The notes under the pieces were generated by a model. That model saw only the letters and a program-made list of their open reading frames with translations, made no database searches and was not told the origin of the DNA. A stretch of DNA of 11,450 nt from Nitrospiraceae bacterium (GTDB lineage Bacteria > Nitrospirota > Nitrospiria > Nitrospirales > Nitrospiraceae): NCBI GenBank assembly GCA_025934615.1, contig JAICXS010000016.1, positions 1 to 11,450 on the forward strand, written 5' to 3'. Positions within the stretch are counted from its first letter, which is position 1, and every line of letters starts with the position of its first letter. A program made the translations under genes and the position numbers. Below are positions 1 to 6,830 of this stretch, in pieces.

Positions 1-44
1 GTTCTAGCGTTATAGAGAGGAGGGTGGCGATCGGAATAGAACCG

Positions 45-620
45 TCAACTTTTGCGGCGCATGCTTTTGGGAATATTTTCCACCGGAATGAAGACCCCGC
101 ATGCCACCACGGTGGTCCACTTGCCGGACTTCCCGATAGCAGACTGCGTGATATTCATGGTCCTGACGATCTGCCCGGCCATTTTGAAGACCTGTTCGCG
201 CTCTTTCCAGGCAATGTTCGGATCGAACTCGACGCCCAGCGTGGTGGCGAGCATTTGTGCCGCCAGATCCTCGGTATATTCTCCGGCTTCTTCATCCGTT
301 TCGCCATAGGCGTGATGCTCCGAGAGATAGCCGTAGGTTCGGCGGTCGGTCGGAATGGCAAGGCCCACGGATGCCGAAATGAGGCGATTGCGTTCGTTGG
401 TTTCCGAGCGAGCCATCACACAGAACGTGATTTCTCCCGGATTCAGCAACTTTTCTCCCATTTTCTTGGGAAGAATTTTACACGATGGGGGGAAAATGGA
501 GGACACGCTCACGAGATTGCAGTAGGCGATCCCGGCACTCCGTAGCGCCTGCTCAAACGACGCCAACTTCTCCTTATGCACCCCGACTCCTCGGGTGAGA
601 AACATATGCGTTGGAACCAT
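45..620 (-). CDS. pdaD: Pyruvoyl-dependent arginine decarboxylase
   Basis: Predicted to decarboxylate arginine to agmatine, the first step of the arginine route to polyamines, in the cytoplasm. The 191-aa product has the family's self-processing site: N35-L-V-S-V-S40-S41-I-F-P-P. The proenzyme is expected to be cut between Ser40 and Ser41, which turns Ser41 into the pyruvoyl cofactor. By alignment from memory to the Methanocaldococcus jannaschii enzyme, N35 and E101 (in Y-L-S-E-H) match its Asn47 and Glu109 active-site residues. The length is slightly above the archaeal enzyme (about 165 aa). The start is set by GGGAGG five bases upstream of ATG. It is the last gene of the minus-strand run, 191 bp after the aldehyde dehydrogenase, so it may have its own promoter. 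The family is mainly archaeal but occurs patchily in bacteria. Family is confident; pathway use here is inferred. Confidence 0.92.
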   Translation of the reverse strand: MVPTHMFLTRGVGVHKEKLASFEQALRSAGIAYCNLVSVSSIFPPSCKILPKKMGEKLLNPGEITFCVMARSETNERNRLISASVGLAIPTDRRTYGYLSEHHAYGETDEEAGEYTEDLAAQMLATTLGVEFDPNIAWKEREQVFKMAGQIVRTMNITQSAIGKSGKWTTVVACGVFIPVENIPKSMRRKS

Positions 621-811
621 CTTGCCTCCCTTGTGCCGCCTCTGCGTGTCAGCGCCGTTTCAGTCTGCTGTGTGAGGCGAAGCGCGTTTGTGGCTCATGC
701 GGCCAGTCGGCTCTCGCCGTTTCTACTAGGGCCGCTGTTGTATCAAGTTAGCGCCGATTCCGCAATATGATCGCTGGTTTTTTTTGATCTGCAGAAATGC
801 CTGGCCGGGAA
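621..811. other. Intergenic gap with small hairpin upstream of arginine decarboxylase gene
   Basis: This 191-bp spacer separates the aldehyde dehydrogenase stop from the arginine decarboxylase start. It is far longer than the other gaps in the cluster. It holds a perfect 4-bp GC hairpin (CGGC/GCCG, 708-719) and an eight-T run on the plus strand near 778-785 with no convincing stem before it. On the minus strand a TTGCGG...GATACA pair (15-bp spacer) is only a poor promoter match. The length suggests separate transcription or processing, but no site is convincing. Confidence 0.35.
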
Positions 812-2248
812 CTAGGTAGAGGGACTATCCTTTAGGTTGAGCACCAACAGCTTCAGCTCGGTCATGTCCTCAATGGCGTAACGCACTCCTTCACGCCCCA
901 ACCCTGACTCTTTCACGCCCCCGTACGGCATATGATCGGCCCGAAACGTAGGGATCTCATTAGCAAGCACTGCGCCGACCTCCAGCTCTCGATACGCCCG
1001 AAAAATCTTATTCACGTCCTGTGTGAACACACCGGCCTGCAGGCCATACTCGGAATCGTTCAGAGCAGCCAAGGCCTCATCAAAATGGGTATAGGGAGTG
1101 ACGGTCAATAGAGGCCCGAAGAGCTCCTGACACGAAACTTTCATGGATGGCGTGACATCCGTGAGCACAGTCGGTTCAAGAAGGGCTCCCGACCGTGCGC
1201 CGCCCACGTTGACGTGTGCTCCCTGCTCCACCGCTTCACGCATCCATGCTTCAATTCGACAGGCCGCGCCTTGATCGATGACGGGTCCCACGACTGTGCC
1301 TTGGTCTGATGGATCGCCGGATTTCAGCGCGCGCACTTTGGGAATGAGCGTCTCAAGAAACCGGCCATAGACGGCAGCATGTACGTAGATCCGTTGCACC
1401 GAAATACAGGTCTGGCCGGCATAGGCAAACCCGCCGGTCACACACCGTTGCGCCGCCAGGTTCAGATCCGCGTCCGGTTCGATGATGACGCCGGCATTGC
1501 CGCCTAGTTCCAGTACGACCTTTTTCTTGCCGCATTTCGATTTCAGGCTCCATCCGACCGCCGCGCTGCCTGTGAAGCTCAGGAGTTTAAAACGGGCATC
1601 CGTCACCATCTGTTCGGCTATGGTATTTGGACAGGGCACAATGCTGACGGCGCCGGGAGGAAGATCGGTCTGGAGAATCAGTTCACCGAGCAACAGCGCC
1701 GTCAGTGGAGTCTGAGGCGCCGGCTTGATGACGATCGAATTGCCGACCGCCAGGGCCGGCGCCAGTTTATGAACGACAAGATTCAGCGGAAAATTAAACG
1801 GCGTAATGCCGAGTATCGGCCCTATGGGGAACCGCCGCGTCAATCCGAGGTACGTTTCCGTGCCCGGAGTCCAGTCCAGCGGAAGGACTTCGCCTGGAAT
1901 GCGTTTCGCTTCTTCAGCAGCTACCAGAAACGTTTGAATCGCGCGACTGACTTCTCGCCTGGCATCGACAATGGGCTTGCCGGATTCCAACGTAATCGTC
2001 GCAGCAAACTCTTCCTGGCGGGTCGTCAACTGTGCAGCCAGCGTGGCAAGCGCGTGTGACCGGGCAAGCGAGGAGAGACGACGCATTGAGTGAAACGCCG
2101 AGACTGCAATCGCAGCTGCGGACTCGGCTTCAGCTTGACCGGCCTGTGAGACCTCCGCGGCTCGTTCCCCGGTGAAGGGATTAAGCACCGGCACGGTCGT
2201 GGCAGTCCGCCTCCACCCATGACCAATGAATAGGGGCTTGGCCTGCAT
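812..2248 (-). CDS. NAD(P)-dependent aldehyde dehydrogenase (ALDH superfamily)
   Basis: Oxidises an aldehyde to the acid with NAD(P)+ in the cytoplasm; the substrate cannot be read from sequence. The 478-aa protein is full length for the family and has all landmarks in order: F-N-F-P-L-N with oxyanion-hole N152, cofactor-binding K175 (I-K-P-A-P), F-T-G-S (225-228), general base E247 in L-E-L-G-G, nucleophile C281 in G-Q-T-C, and E375 in Q-E-L-F-G-P. The style resembles the lactaldehyde, phosphonoacetaldehyde and non-phosphorylating glyceraldehyde-3-phosphate dehydrogenase branch rather than betaine aldehyde dehydrogenases. The start ATG lies 12 bp after the upstream zinc-ribbon stop and has no good Shine-Dalgarno, so translational coupling is likely. 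Association with polyamine genes raises aminoaldehyde oxidation as an option, but that is inference. Confidence 0.9.
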   Translation of the reverse strand: MQAKPLFIGHGWRRTATTVPVLNPFTGERAAEVSQAGQAEAESAAAIAVSAFHSMRRLSSLARSHALATLAAQLTTRQEEFAATITLESGKPIVDARREVSRAIQTFLVAAEEAKRIPGEVLPLDWTPGTETYLGLTRRFPIGPILGITPFNFPLNLVVHKLAPALAVGNSIVIKPAPQTPLTALLLGELILQTDLPPGAVSIVPCPNTIAEQMVTDARFKLLSFTGSAAVGWSLKSKCGKKKVVLELGGNAGVIIEPDADLNLAAQRCVTGGFAYAGQTCISVQRIYVHAAVYGRFLETLIPKVRALKSGDPSDQGTVVGPVIDQGAACRIEAWMREAVEQGAHVNVGGARSGALLEPTVLTDVTPSMKVSCQELFGPLLTVTPYTHFDEALAALNDSEYGLQAGVFTQDVNKIFRAYRELEVGAVLANEIPTFRADHMPYGGVKESGLGREGVRYAIEDMTELKLLVLNLKDSPST

Positions 2249-2260
2249 AGGGAAGATCGG

Positions 2261-2527
2261 TTACGGCTCTTTCTCTACGAGGCTGGGTTCTGCCGGCAAG
2301 TCTTCGAGCTTGGACGCCGTGTCGGCTTTCGCGATGAGTTCTTCCGTGCCCCAATCGCGAATGGATTCCAACGTAAACGCCTCATACGTCGACACACCGT
2401 GACAGGTCGGACAGTCCGGCATGGGGACCTTGCACCGAAAGACCTCATTCAAACAGGACATACAGACTAAAAACTGGGGATCCTCGCTTCCGCACTCGAC
2501 TGACCAAAAGGTTTGTTCTTGTGACAT
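2261..2527 (-). CDS. Small zinc-ribbon (rubredoxin-like) protein of unknown function
   Basis: An 88-aa soluble protein with two CxxC knuckles, C22-M-S-C25 and C39-P-T-C42, spaced as in a zinc ribbon or rubredoxin-type metal site. C12 and C32 are extra cysteines. The C-terminal third is acidic and probably helical or disordered. I set the start at the ATG at 2527 (MSQEQT) because AAGGGA lies just upstream. An in-frame ATG at 2554 would add nine residues, but that extension covers the ribosome binding site itself. The gene lies between the DsbA-like gene (40 bp before) and the aldehyde dehydrogenase (12 bp after), so it is surely co-transcribed. I cannot assign a function; metal binding is inferred from the cysteine pattern only. 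Confidence 0.75.
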   Translation of the reverse strand: MSQEQTFWSVECGSEDPQFLVCMSCLNEVFRCKVPMPDCPTCHGVSTYEAFTLESIRDWGTEELIAKADTASKLEDLPAEPSLVEKEP

Positions 2528-2567
2528 GGTTCCCTTCTTTTCTCTTCGATCCATTACGGCCGGCCTT

Positions 2568-3215
2568 CTACTTCAGCAGACGATCGATTTCTTCCTCGAA
2601 CACATCGAACGGAAACGCGCCGGGGATCAGCAACGGCGACTCCTGCGACGAGCGATTCGTCCGCATCAGGATAAATCCCGGCGTGCCGCGAAATCCAAGG
2701 GATGTGCCCTCTTCCTTATCTTTGAAGATGCCATCGGTGTGCCGACCCTCCTCATAGCATTTCGTGAAGGCGGGCAGATTCAGACCGATGGAGACAGCAT
2801 GACGCTGAAACTCGGAGAGGTCAAGCCGGCCGCCATAGAGCCGGTCATGCATCGGCCAATACTTGCCCTGATCCCCTGCACATCGAGCCGCATTCGCGGC
2901 ATTGAATCCGGGCCCTTGGGATGCGCGGGGGAAATCTCGATAGAGGAAGCGAACTTTACCGGTCTCCACGTATTTGGCTTGCAGCCGAGGCCACGTCTCG
3001 CGAAAAAACTTCTGACAATAGCCGCAGGTAAAATCCGAATACTCGATGAGCGTAACAGGGGCGGCCGGATTGCCGCGAAGCCGGACTTCCGCAGCAGACC
3101 GGCTATCAGACTCCTTCCCGGCTGCATACAGAGGGATGAGGACAAGCAAGCTCCACACAAGAGTGAGAAGAAGCCTATTGGCCGGTGTGCAAATGTTTCG
3201 AAGATATGGTGTCAC
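2568..3215 (-). CDS. Secreted DsbA-like thiol:disulfide oxidoreductase
   Basis: Predicted periplasmic or membrane-anchored oxidoreductase that makes or isomerises disulfides. The 215-aa protein begins with a hydrophobic signal or anchor at about 15-31, followed by A-A-G. A thioredoxin-like domain (Thioredoxin_4/DsbA type) runs from about residue 50 to the end. The active site is C64-G-Y-C67 after Y-S-D-F-T, and the cis-proline is P179 in R-G-T-P-G. C112 and C153 could form a second disulfide, as in BdbD/DsbA relatives. The start is GTG, eight bases after the stop of the release-factor-like gene, with TAGGA upstream. No DsbB-like partner is in the window. Whether it acts as oxidase or reductase cannot be told. 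Confidence 0.88.
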   Translation of the reverse strand: MTPYLRNICTPANRLLLTLVWSLLVLIPLYAAGKESDSRSAAEVRLRGNPAAPVTLIEYSDFTCGYCQKFFRETWPRLQAKYVETGKVRFLYRDFPRASQGPGFNAANAARCAGDQGKYWPMHDRLYGGRLDLSEFQRHAVSIGLNLPAFTKCYEEGRHTDGIFKDKEEGTSLGFRGTPGFILMRTNRSSQESPLLIPGAFPFDVFEEEIDRLLK

Positions 3216-3223
3216 ACTAGATC

Positions 3224-3595
3224 CTACAGATCGTGCTGGATCGATCCTCGTCGCTGTTTCGCCTGCTGATGCTGTTTTTTCTCCTGGATCCGCCGCTCGA
3301 TGGAAGACCTGGTCGCTCGCGTCGGCACGCGCGGCTTACGAACACGGTTCAGTTCGCGTAGGCGTTCGATTAAACGTGCAAACGCGATGTCCTTATTTCG
3401 AGCCTGGGATCGAGAATCGGAGGCGGTCACCCGCACCCCCGAGGGGGGATGCCGTAACCGCACCGCGCTATCCGTCACATTGCGATGCTGTCCTCCTGGT
3501 CCGCCACTCCGGTACGCCTCGACGATCACTTCGCGCTCTAAGACCTCACGCGCTAAACTGTAGGGCCGATGACGAAGCCGTGGCGCGGGTATCAT
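3224..3595 (-). CDS. Small GGQ release-factor-like protein (ArfB-type peptidyl-tRNA hydrolase)
   Basis: Likely hydrolyses peptidyl-tRNA on stalled ribosomes. The 123-aa protein has the class I release-factor catalytic loop S-G-G-P-G34-G35-Q36-H, then a segment with R-S-Q-A-R-N-K, and a strongly basic tail with P-T-R-A-T-R-S-S-I-E-R-R. That tail resembles the C-terminal extension with which ArfB (YaeJ) enters the mRNA channel. It is shorter than Escherichia coli ArfB (140 aa), mostly by lacking an insertion between the GGQ loop and the RSQ motif. It has no codon-recognition domain, so it is not a normal RF1/RF2. The ATG at 3595 follows GAGAG; the ATG five bases earlier is out of frame and stops at once. 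It lies 21 bp after the deoxyhypusine-synthase-like stop and 8 bp before the DsbA-like start. Confidence 0.82.
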   Translation of the reverse strand: MIPAPRLRHRPYSLAREVLEREVIVEAYRSGGPGGQHRNVTDSAVRLRHPPSGVRVTASDSRSQARNKDIAFARLIERLRELNRVRKPRVPTRATRSSIERRIQEKKQHQQAKQRRGSIQHDL

Positions 3596-3616
3596 GTCAT
3601 AGTCTCTCGATGCTCT

Positions 3617-4723
3617 TTACGCAGGCGAGGTCTTGGCCTGAAGCCGCTCCAAGAGTCCCATGACTAAGATCGGCCAGACGACAGTAGCATCGCTGAGCAC
3701 CTCTGCAAATCGTCCGCCTTCCGCTGGAGGCACAAACTTTCCCCACGAGATGCCCTCGGTATAGGTGCATCCGCTGAGACCGCCCCAGTAATCCGGCTCA
3801 GGGCACACTCGCACACCATACTGAAACCGTGGGGGAGCGACGTTCAGCCCCATGCGAACGTTCCCAATCTCCACATACGGGGCGGCCTGCTGCGCCCAAT
3901 TCCTCGGGACGCCGCCACCGATCGTAAAAATGCCTAACCGTTTGGCAGCCAACACGCGACCGGTATAGCTGTTCAAATCGTGATACGGATTGAAGGCAGG
4001 CAACGTTTGATGGAGTTGTTTCAAAACCGCAAGATCGTCGTGCGCTGTGGCATTACTGCTTCTGGCCTTGTCGAGACGCTGGCCCATCGACCAAGTGGCG
4101 ACATCCAATCCCATTTCGGAATCCGTAAAGGCCGGGATGTAGACTGGAACGCCTTTGAGGTAGGCGCTTTTTAAAATTCCGGCGCCATGATGCTCCTCGA
4201 CGAGAGTGCGGCCCAATTCACGGGTCAGTAATTCCGATGACAGAGACTGGCCGGCGTCAAGTCGTTTGAGCGTGCGGGCCATGACATGTTCGACATAATT
4301 GAGGTTGGATTCCATCTCCAAGGTATCATAGACGCGATTGTACCCTTTGCGGAACAGGTCCTCATCGCTCATGACGGGATCGTATCGATAATGCGTCTTT
4401 CCGACGGATTCGCTCAGGCCATGCGCGATCAGCGCTCCTGTGGAGACAATGGCGTGAACCATTCCGCGATCGACCATGGTGCTGATGATTTTTCCCATCT
4501 TCGCAATCGTCATGGCGCCGGACAATGTCAACACGACAAAACAGTCAGGATCTTCAATCATCGCCGCCAGAACTTCAAACGCCTCCCCTAATCGACGGCC
4601 CCCAAAGGCGGTCTTTTTCATCGCGACCAGAAGATCTGAAAACGATTTCACTGTGTCCGGATCGAACGGCTCCAGCGCTTCCAATCCATCTTGCGCGCCG
4701 TCATGAAATTCTCGTTCCTGCAT
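3617..4723 (-). CDS. Deoxyhypusine synthase-family enzyme (bacterial, probably a polyamine aminobutyltransferase)
   Basis: The 368-aa protein is full length for deoxyhypusine synthase. It has the C-terminal signature G-I-S-W-G-K329 followed by L-S-D-A-T-V-V-W-P; in the human enzyme the equivalent Lys329 carries the enzyme-imine intermediate. The D-A-T segment and the glycine-rich T-I-G-G-G-V-P region fit the NAD-binding Rossmann-like fold. Family members cleave spermidine with NAD+ and transfer a 4-aminobutyl group to an amine. Bacteria lack eIF5A, so the acceptor is probably a small amine such as putrescine (giving homospermidine) or another polyamine precursor. The start ATG has GAGGGGA seven bases upstream. 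It is the first gene of the minus-strand run ending in arginine decarboxylase, which supports a polyamine role. Family is confident; reaction is inferred. Confidence 0.88.
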   Translation of the reverse strand: MQEREFHDGAQDGLEALEPFDPDTVKSFSDLLVAMKKTAFGGRRLGEAFEVLAAMIEDPDCFVVLTLSGAMTIAKMGKIISTMVDRGMVHAIVSTGALIAHGLSESVGKTHYRYDPVMSDEDLFRKGYNRVYDTLEMESNLNYVEHVMARTLKRLDAGQSLSSELLTRELGRTLVEEHHGAGILKSAYLKGVPVYIPAFTDSEMGLDVATWSMGQRLDKARSSNATAHDDLAVLKQLHQTLPAFNPYHDLNSYTGRVLAAKRLGIFTIGGGVPRNWAQQAAPYVEIGNVRMGLNVAPPRFQYGVRVCPEPDYWGGLSGCTYTEGISWGKFVPPAEGGRFAEVLSDATVVWPILVMGLLERLQAKTSPA

Positions 4724-4783
4724 TCGACTATCCCCTCAGCACATCATTGCCAGCACTTTGTTCTCGACTGCCTTTCCTCCCTT

Positions 4784-4810
4784 ATTGCATAACGAGCCTT
4801 CGGCCGTCAA
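4784..4810 (-). promoter_or_regulatory. Candidate promoter for the deoxyhypusine synthase-like operon
   Basis: On the minus strand TTGACG (4805-4810) is followed after 15 bp by TGCAAT (4784-4789). The -35 hexamer is good and the -10 is a four-of-six match, but the spacer is short. It lies about 60 bp before the start codon, in the only sizeable gap upstream of the six-gene run. Confidence 0.3.
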
Positions 4811-5037
4811 TTCAGCGACGGTCATGATCACGCTATGCCTTGGCTAAGGCCTAGAGAGAGTCTTGTGTGGGCCGGTGAATCGATCCAGTCCGCAACTCAA
4901 GGCGACGTAGCGACTGACCTGCAGTTGAGCGTGCGAGAAGGGATACCGATCGAGAAGTTCTATTCGCCAAAACGGAAGCTTCGCAACCTGCGGTGGCTTC
5001 TCATAAGAGGGAAAGGGAAACCGAGTGATTCCGCACC
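4811..5037. other. Intergenic region between signalling and polyamine operons
   Basis: The full gap runs from 4724 to 5037 (314 bp) and has no gene that I can support. Besides the promoter candidate and the bulged terminator-like hairpin listed separately, it holds a small perfect hairpin with GCCTT/AAGGC arms and a 4-base loop (4837-4850). A 68-codon plus-strand reading frame here has no ribosome binding site and no recognisable protein. Confidence 0.4.
4975..5000 (-). terminator. Candidate bulged-hairpin terminator of the signalling operon
   Basis: Read on the minus strand, arms GAAGC and GCTTC enclose a second stem, CGCA/TGCG with a 3-base loop, separated by small internal bulges. CGTTTT follows directly. 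It lies about 40 bp after the stop of the receiver/PAS protein, where an operon end is expected. The T-run is short, so this is moderate evidence only. Confidence 0.4.
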
Positions 5038-5922
5038 CTAGCCCACTGTCGCCATTGTCTCGGCATCAATCGCGAATAAGAAAATGGTCGTACGCGGCAC
5101 CTCATTCCCCACACCATTGGATACGGTTCGAAAGGTGACCTGCAGCGAGAGGCTTGGGTTGATCTGCAGCCGCATCATCTTAGTCTTCCGCCTCGGGGCG
5201 GCAATCATTTCCTTCAGATGCTCTTGAATGGGTTCCGGCAACACATCGGAGGTCCACGTACCGACAAGGGAAGAGATCCGGAGCGGCGTTTGCGGCGCAA
5301 ACCAAATATTCGCCAGCCTGTTCGCAAACACGATTTGTCCGGACGGTTCCATCCCGATTACCGCTGCGGGAATCTCGTTGAGCAACTGTTGCGCCATCCC
5401 AAGAGCAGTCGAGGAAATGGTCAGATCGGCCTTCGTTCCCTCCAAGCCGGTCTTCAGCTTTTGATTGAGGATCGCTAATTGCTTGTTTCGCTGCGCAAGT
5501 TCCTCCAGCAACACTCGGTTTTCACAATTTCTGGCATGGTGCTCGAGACCGGATCGAACGGTCAACTTGATGTCTTCCTCCTGAAAGGGCTTATACAGAA
5601 TCTTATAAATCTGTCCACGATTGACCGCTTCCACGAGGACGTGAGCTTCAGCATAGCCGGTGAGAATCATTCGAAACGCGTCGGGACACAGCGGTGCGGC
5701 CTGCTCTAAAAACTCGATTCCATTCATCTCCGGCATGCGATAATCGGTCAAGATGAGCGAGACGGTCTGCTTGCGAAGAATATCTAAGCCCTCCGGTCCA
5801 CTCGCCGCGATCAAGACATTGACCGGCTCCGTTTTTAAAATTCTCCGGATTGCCCGGGCGATACCCGGCTCGTCGTCGACACAGAGGATGTACGGCTGAT
5901 TCTTCTGTTCCGGCGCCATCAT
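5038..5922 (-). CDS. Response regulator with C-terminal PAS-like domain
   Basis: The 294-aa cytoplasmic protein starts with a receiver domain (about 10-128): acidic pair D16-D17, phospho-acceptor D60 in L-T-D-Y-R-M-P, T88, and K111 in Y-K-P-F. Residues about 130-175 form a helical linker rich in E, Q, K and L, probably a coiled coil. The C-terminal part (about 178-290) reads as a PAS-like sensor domain (N-E-I-P-A-A-V-I-G-M, then I-V-F-A-N). No DNA-binding, GGDEF, EAL or HD-GYP domain is visible, so phosphorylation probably changes a protein-protein or sensory interaction. The start ATG overlaps the HDOD gene's stop by 4 bases (ATGATGG context), so the two are translationally coupled. It is the last gene of the cassette. 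The receiver assignment is secure; the PAS call is moderate. Confidence 0.85.
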   Translation of the reverse strand: MMAPEQKNQPYILCVDDEPGIARAIRRILKTEPVNVLIAASGPEGLDILRKQTVSLILTDYRMPEMNGIEFLEQAAPLCPDAFRMILTGYAEAHVLVEAVNRGQIYKILYKPFQEEDIKLTVRSGLEHHARNCENRVLLEELAQRNKQLAILNQKLKTGLEGTKADLTISSTALGMAQQLLNEIPAAVIGMEPSGQIVFANRLANIWFAPQTPLRISSLVGTWTSDVLPEPIQEHLKEMIAAPRRKTKMMRLQINPSLSLQVTFRTVSNGVGNEVPRTTIFLFAIDAETMATVG

Positions 5923-6830
5923 GTCCCACTCTGTTCGGCCATGGCTTTGGCCTCTTCAAGAATTCGCCCGATGTCCTTCTCGAGCTTCTCTACAATGCCT
6001 GGCGGCACGCCTTGTATCGTAGAAATGGCCGATTGTACCGGTTCTTGAAAACTTCCTTGCTGATCCTGAAGGGATGTCCCGAGATGGCCTACGCCTTCCT
6101 TAAGTACGACGGCGAGTCGGTCCGCTGCTTGAAGAAGTGCGACCATCATGCCTTCTCCTGCATCGACGGCATACGCGGCATCATGGTGATGTCGTACCAT
6201 TTCGATGTACAGGTGCGGCAAATGCCAGTAGTTGAGGACTTCGGCGCCCAATTCCTGATGATCGAATCCTAAGACGGCATATTCCGCCTGATAGCAGGGC
6301 ACGCCAGGATGCTCCTGCTCATACTGATGGATAGCGCCAAGATGCTTGCCGTAATAGACCGCGATCCCTAATTCTCCAATATCGTGGAGCAAGCCACCCA
6401 AAAAAGAATCGGCCACCGGCACATGCGGTGAGGCAAATCGTTGGGCCAACCACCGCGCCAGAATTGCGGTGAGGACCGAATGGCTACGCAGTGCATGCGA
6501 CTCGTACCGCGCATGGGCGATCGCCTGTGGCGTCTTTAAGGCGCCCAACATGGTAAAGGCCGCACAGATCGATACAATGCTGATCTGGCCCAGCACCACG
6601 ATGGCATGGTCAAGGGTCTTTACCTGGGTACGCAAGCCGTAAAACGGTGAATTGGCGATCCTGAGGACTTTTGCGGCCAAGGCAGGGTCTTTGGAAATCA
6701 GCCGCGCTAGGTCTGAAGCTGACAATTCGTCGCGTTCGCCGAGCCGAGAGATTTCCAGACCGACTTGACTGAGCGGCGGCAAATCCCCCGCTTGAATGAG
6801 TTTCTTATAGCTTTCTATGGCCGCCGGCAT
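5919..6830 (-). CDS. HDOD domain signalling protein
   Basis: The 303-aa soluble protein carries an HDOD domain at about residues 15-215, with typical L-P-P-L-S near the start, D-P-A-L-A-A-K-V-L-R-I-A-N-S (48-61), and L-L-H-D-I-G-E-L with H149-D150. HDOD proteins are non-GGDEF, HD-related signalling modules. Many have lost phosphohydrolase activity and act as protein scaffolds. Here the HD pair remains, but full metal-site conservation cannot be judged by eye. The C-terminal 80 residues are helical and may mediate partner binding. The start ATG at 6830 lies inside the kinase gene (26-base overlap), with GGAG seven bases upstream. The stop overlaps the next regulator. It therefore probably works directly with the flanking kinase and receivers. 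Confidence 0.88.
   Translation of the reverse strand: MPAAIESYKKLIQAGDLPPLSQVGLEISRLGERDELSASDLARLISKDPALAAKVLRIANSPFYGLRTQVKTLDHAIVVLGQISIVSICAAFTMLGALKTPQAIAHARYESHALRSHSVLTAILARWLAQRFASPHVPVADSFLGGLLHDIGELGIAVYYGKHLGAIHQYEQEHPGVPCYQAEYAVLGFDHQELGAEVLNYWHLPHLYIEMVRHHHDAAYAVDAGEGMMVALLQAADRLAVVLKEGVGHLGTSLQDQQGSFQEPVQSAISTIQGVPPGIVEKLEKDIGRILEEAKAMAEQSGT

Noticed and set aside
24..545. 173-codon plus-strand reading frame at the window start
   Set aside because: It is antisense to the arginine decarboxylase gene, whose catalytic motifs are clear. It is rich in His, Gly and Phe with no protein family features.
760..790. Plus-strand intrinsic terminator with an eight-T run
   Set aside because: The preceding bases form only a very weak, interrupted stem and no plus-strand gene ends there.
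2421..3269. 282-codon plus-strand reading frame
   Set aside because: It lies opposite the DsbA-like gene, which has a signal peptide, CGYC site and operon context. The frame has no recognisable domain and arises from the GC-rich complementary strand.
4835..5041. 68-codon plus-strand frame between the two operons
   Set aside because: There is no ribosome binding site or family resemblance, and it overlaps the candidate terminator hairpin.
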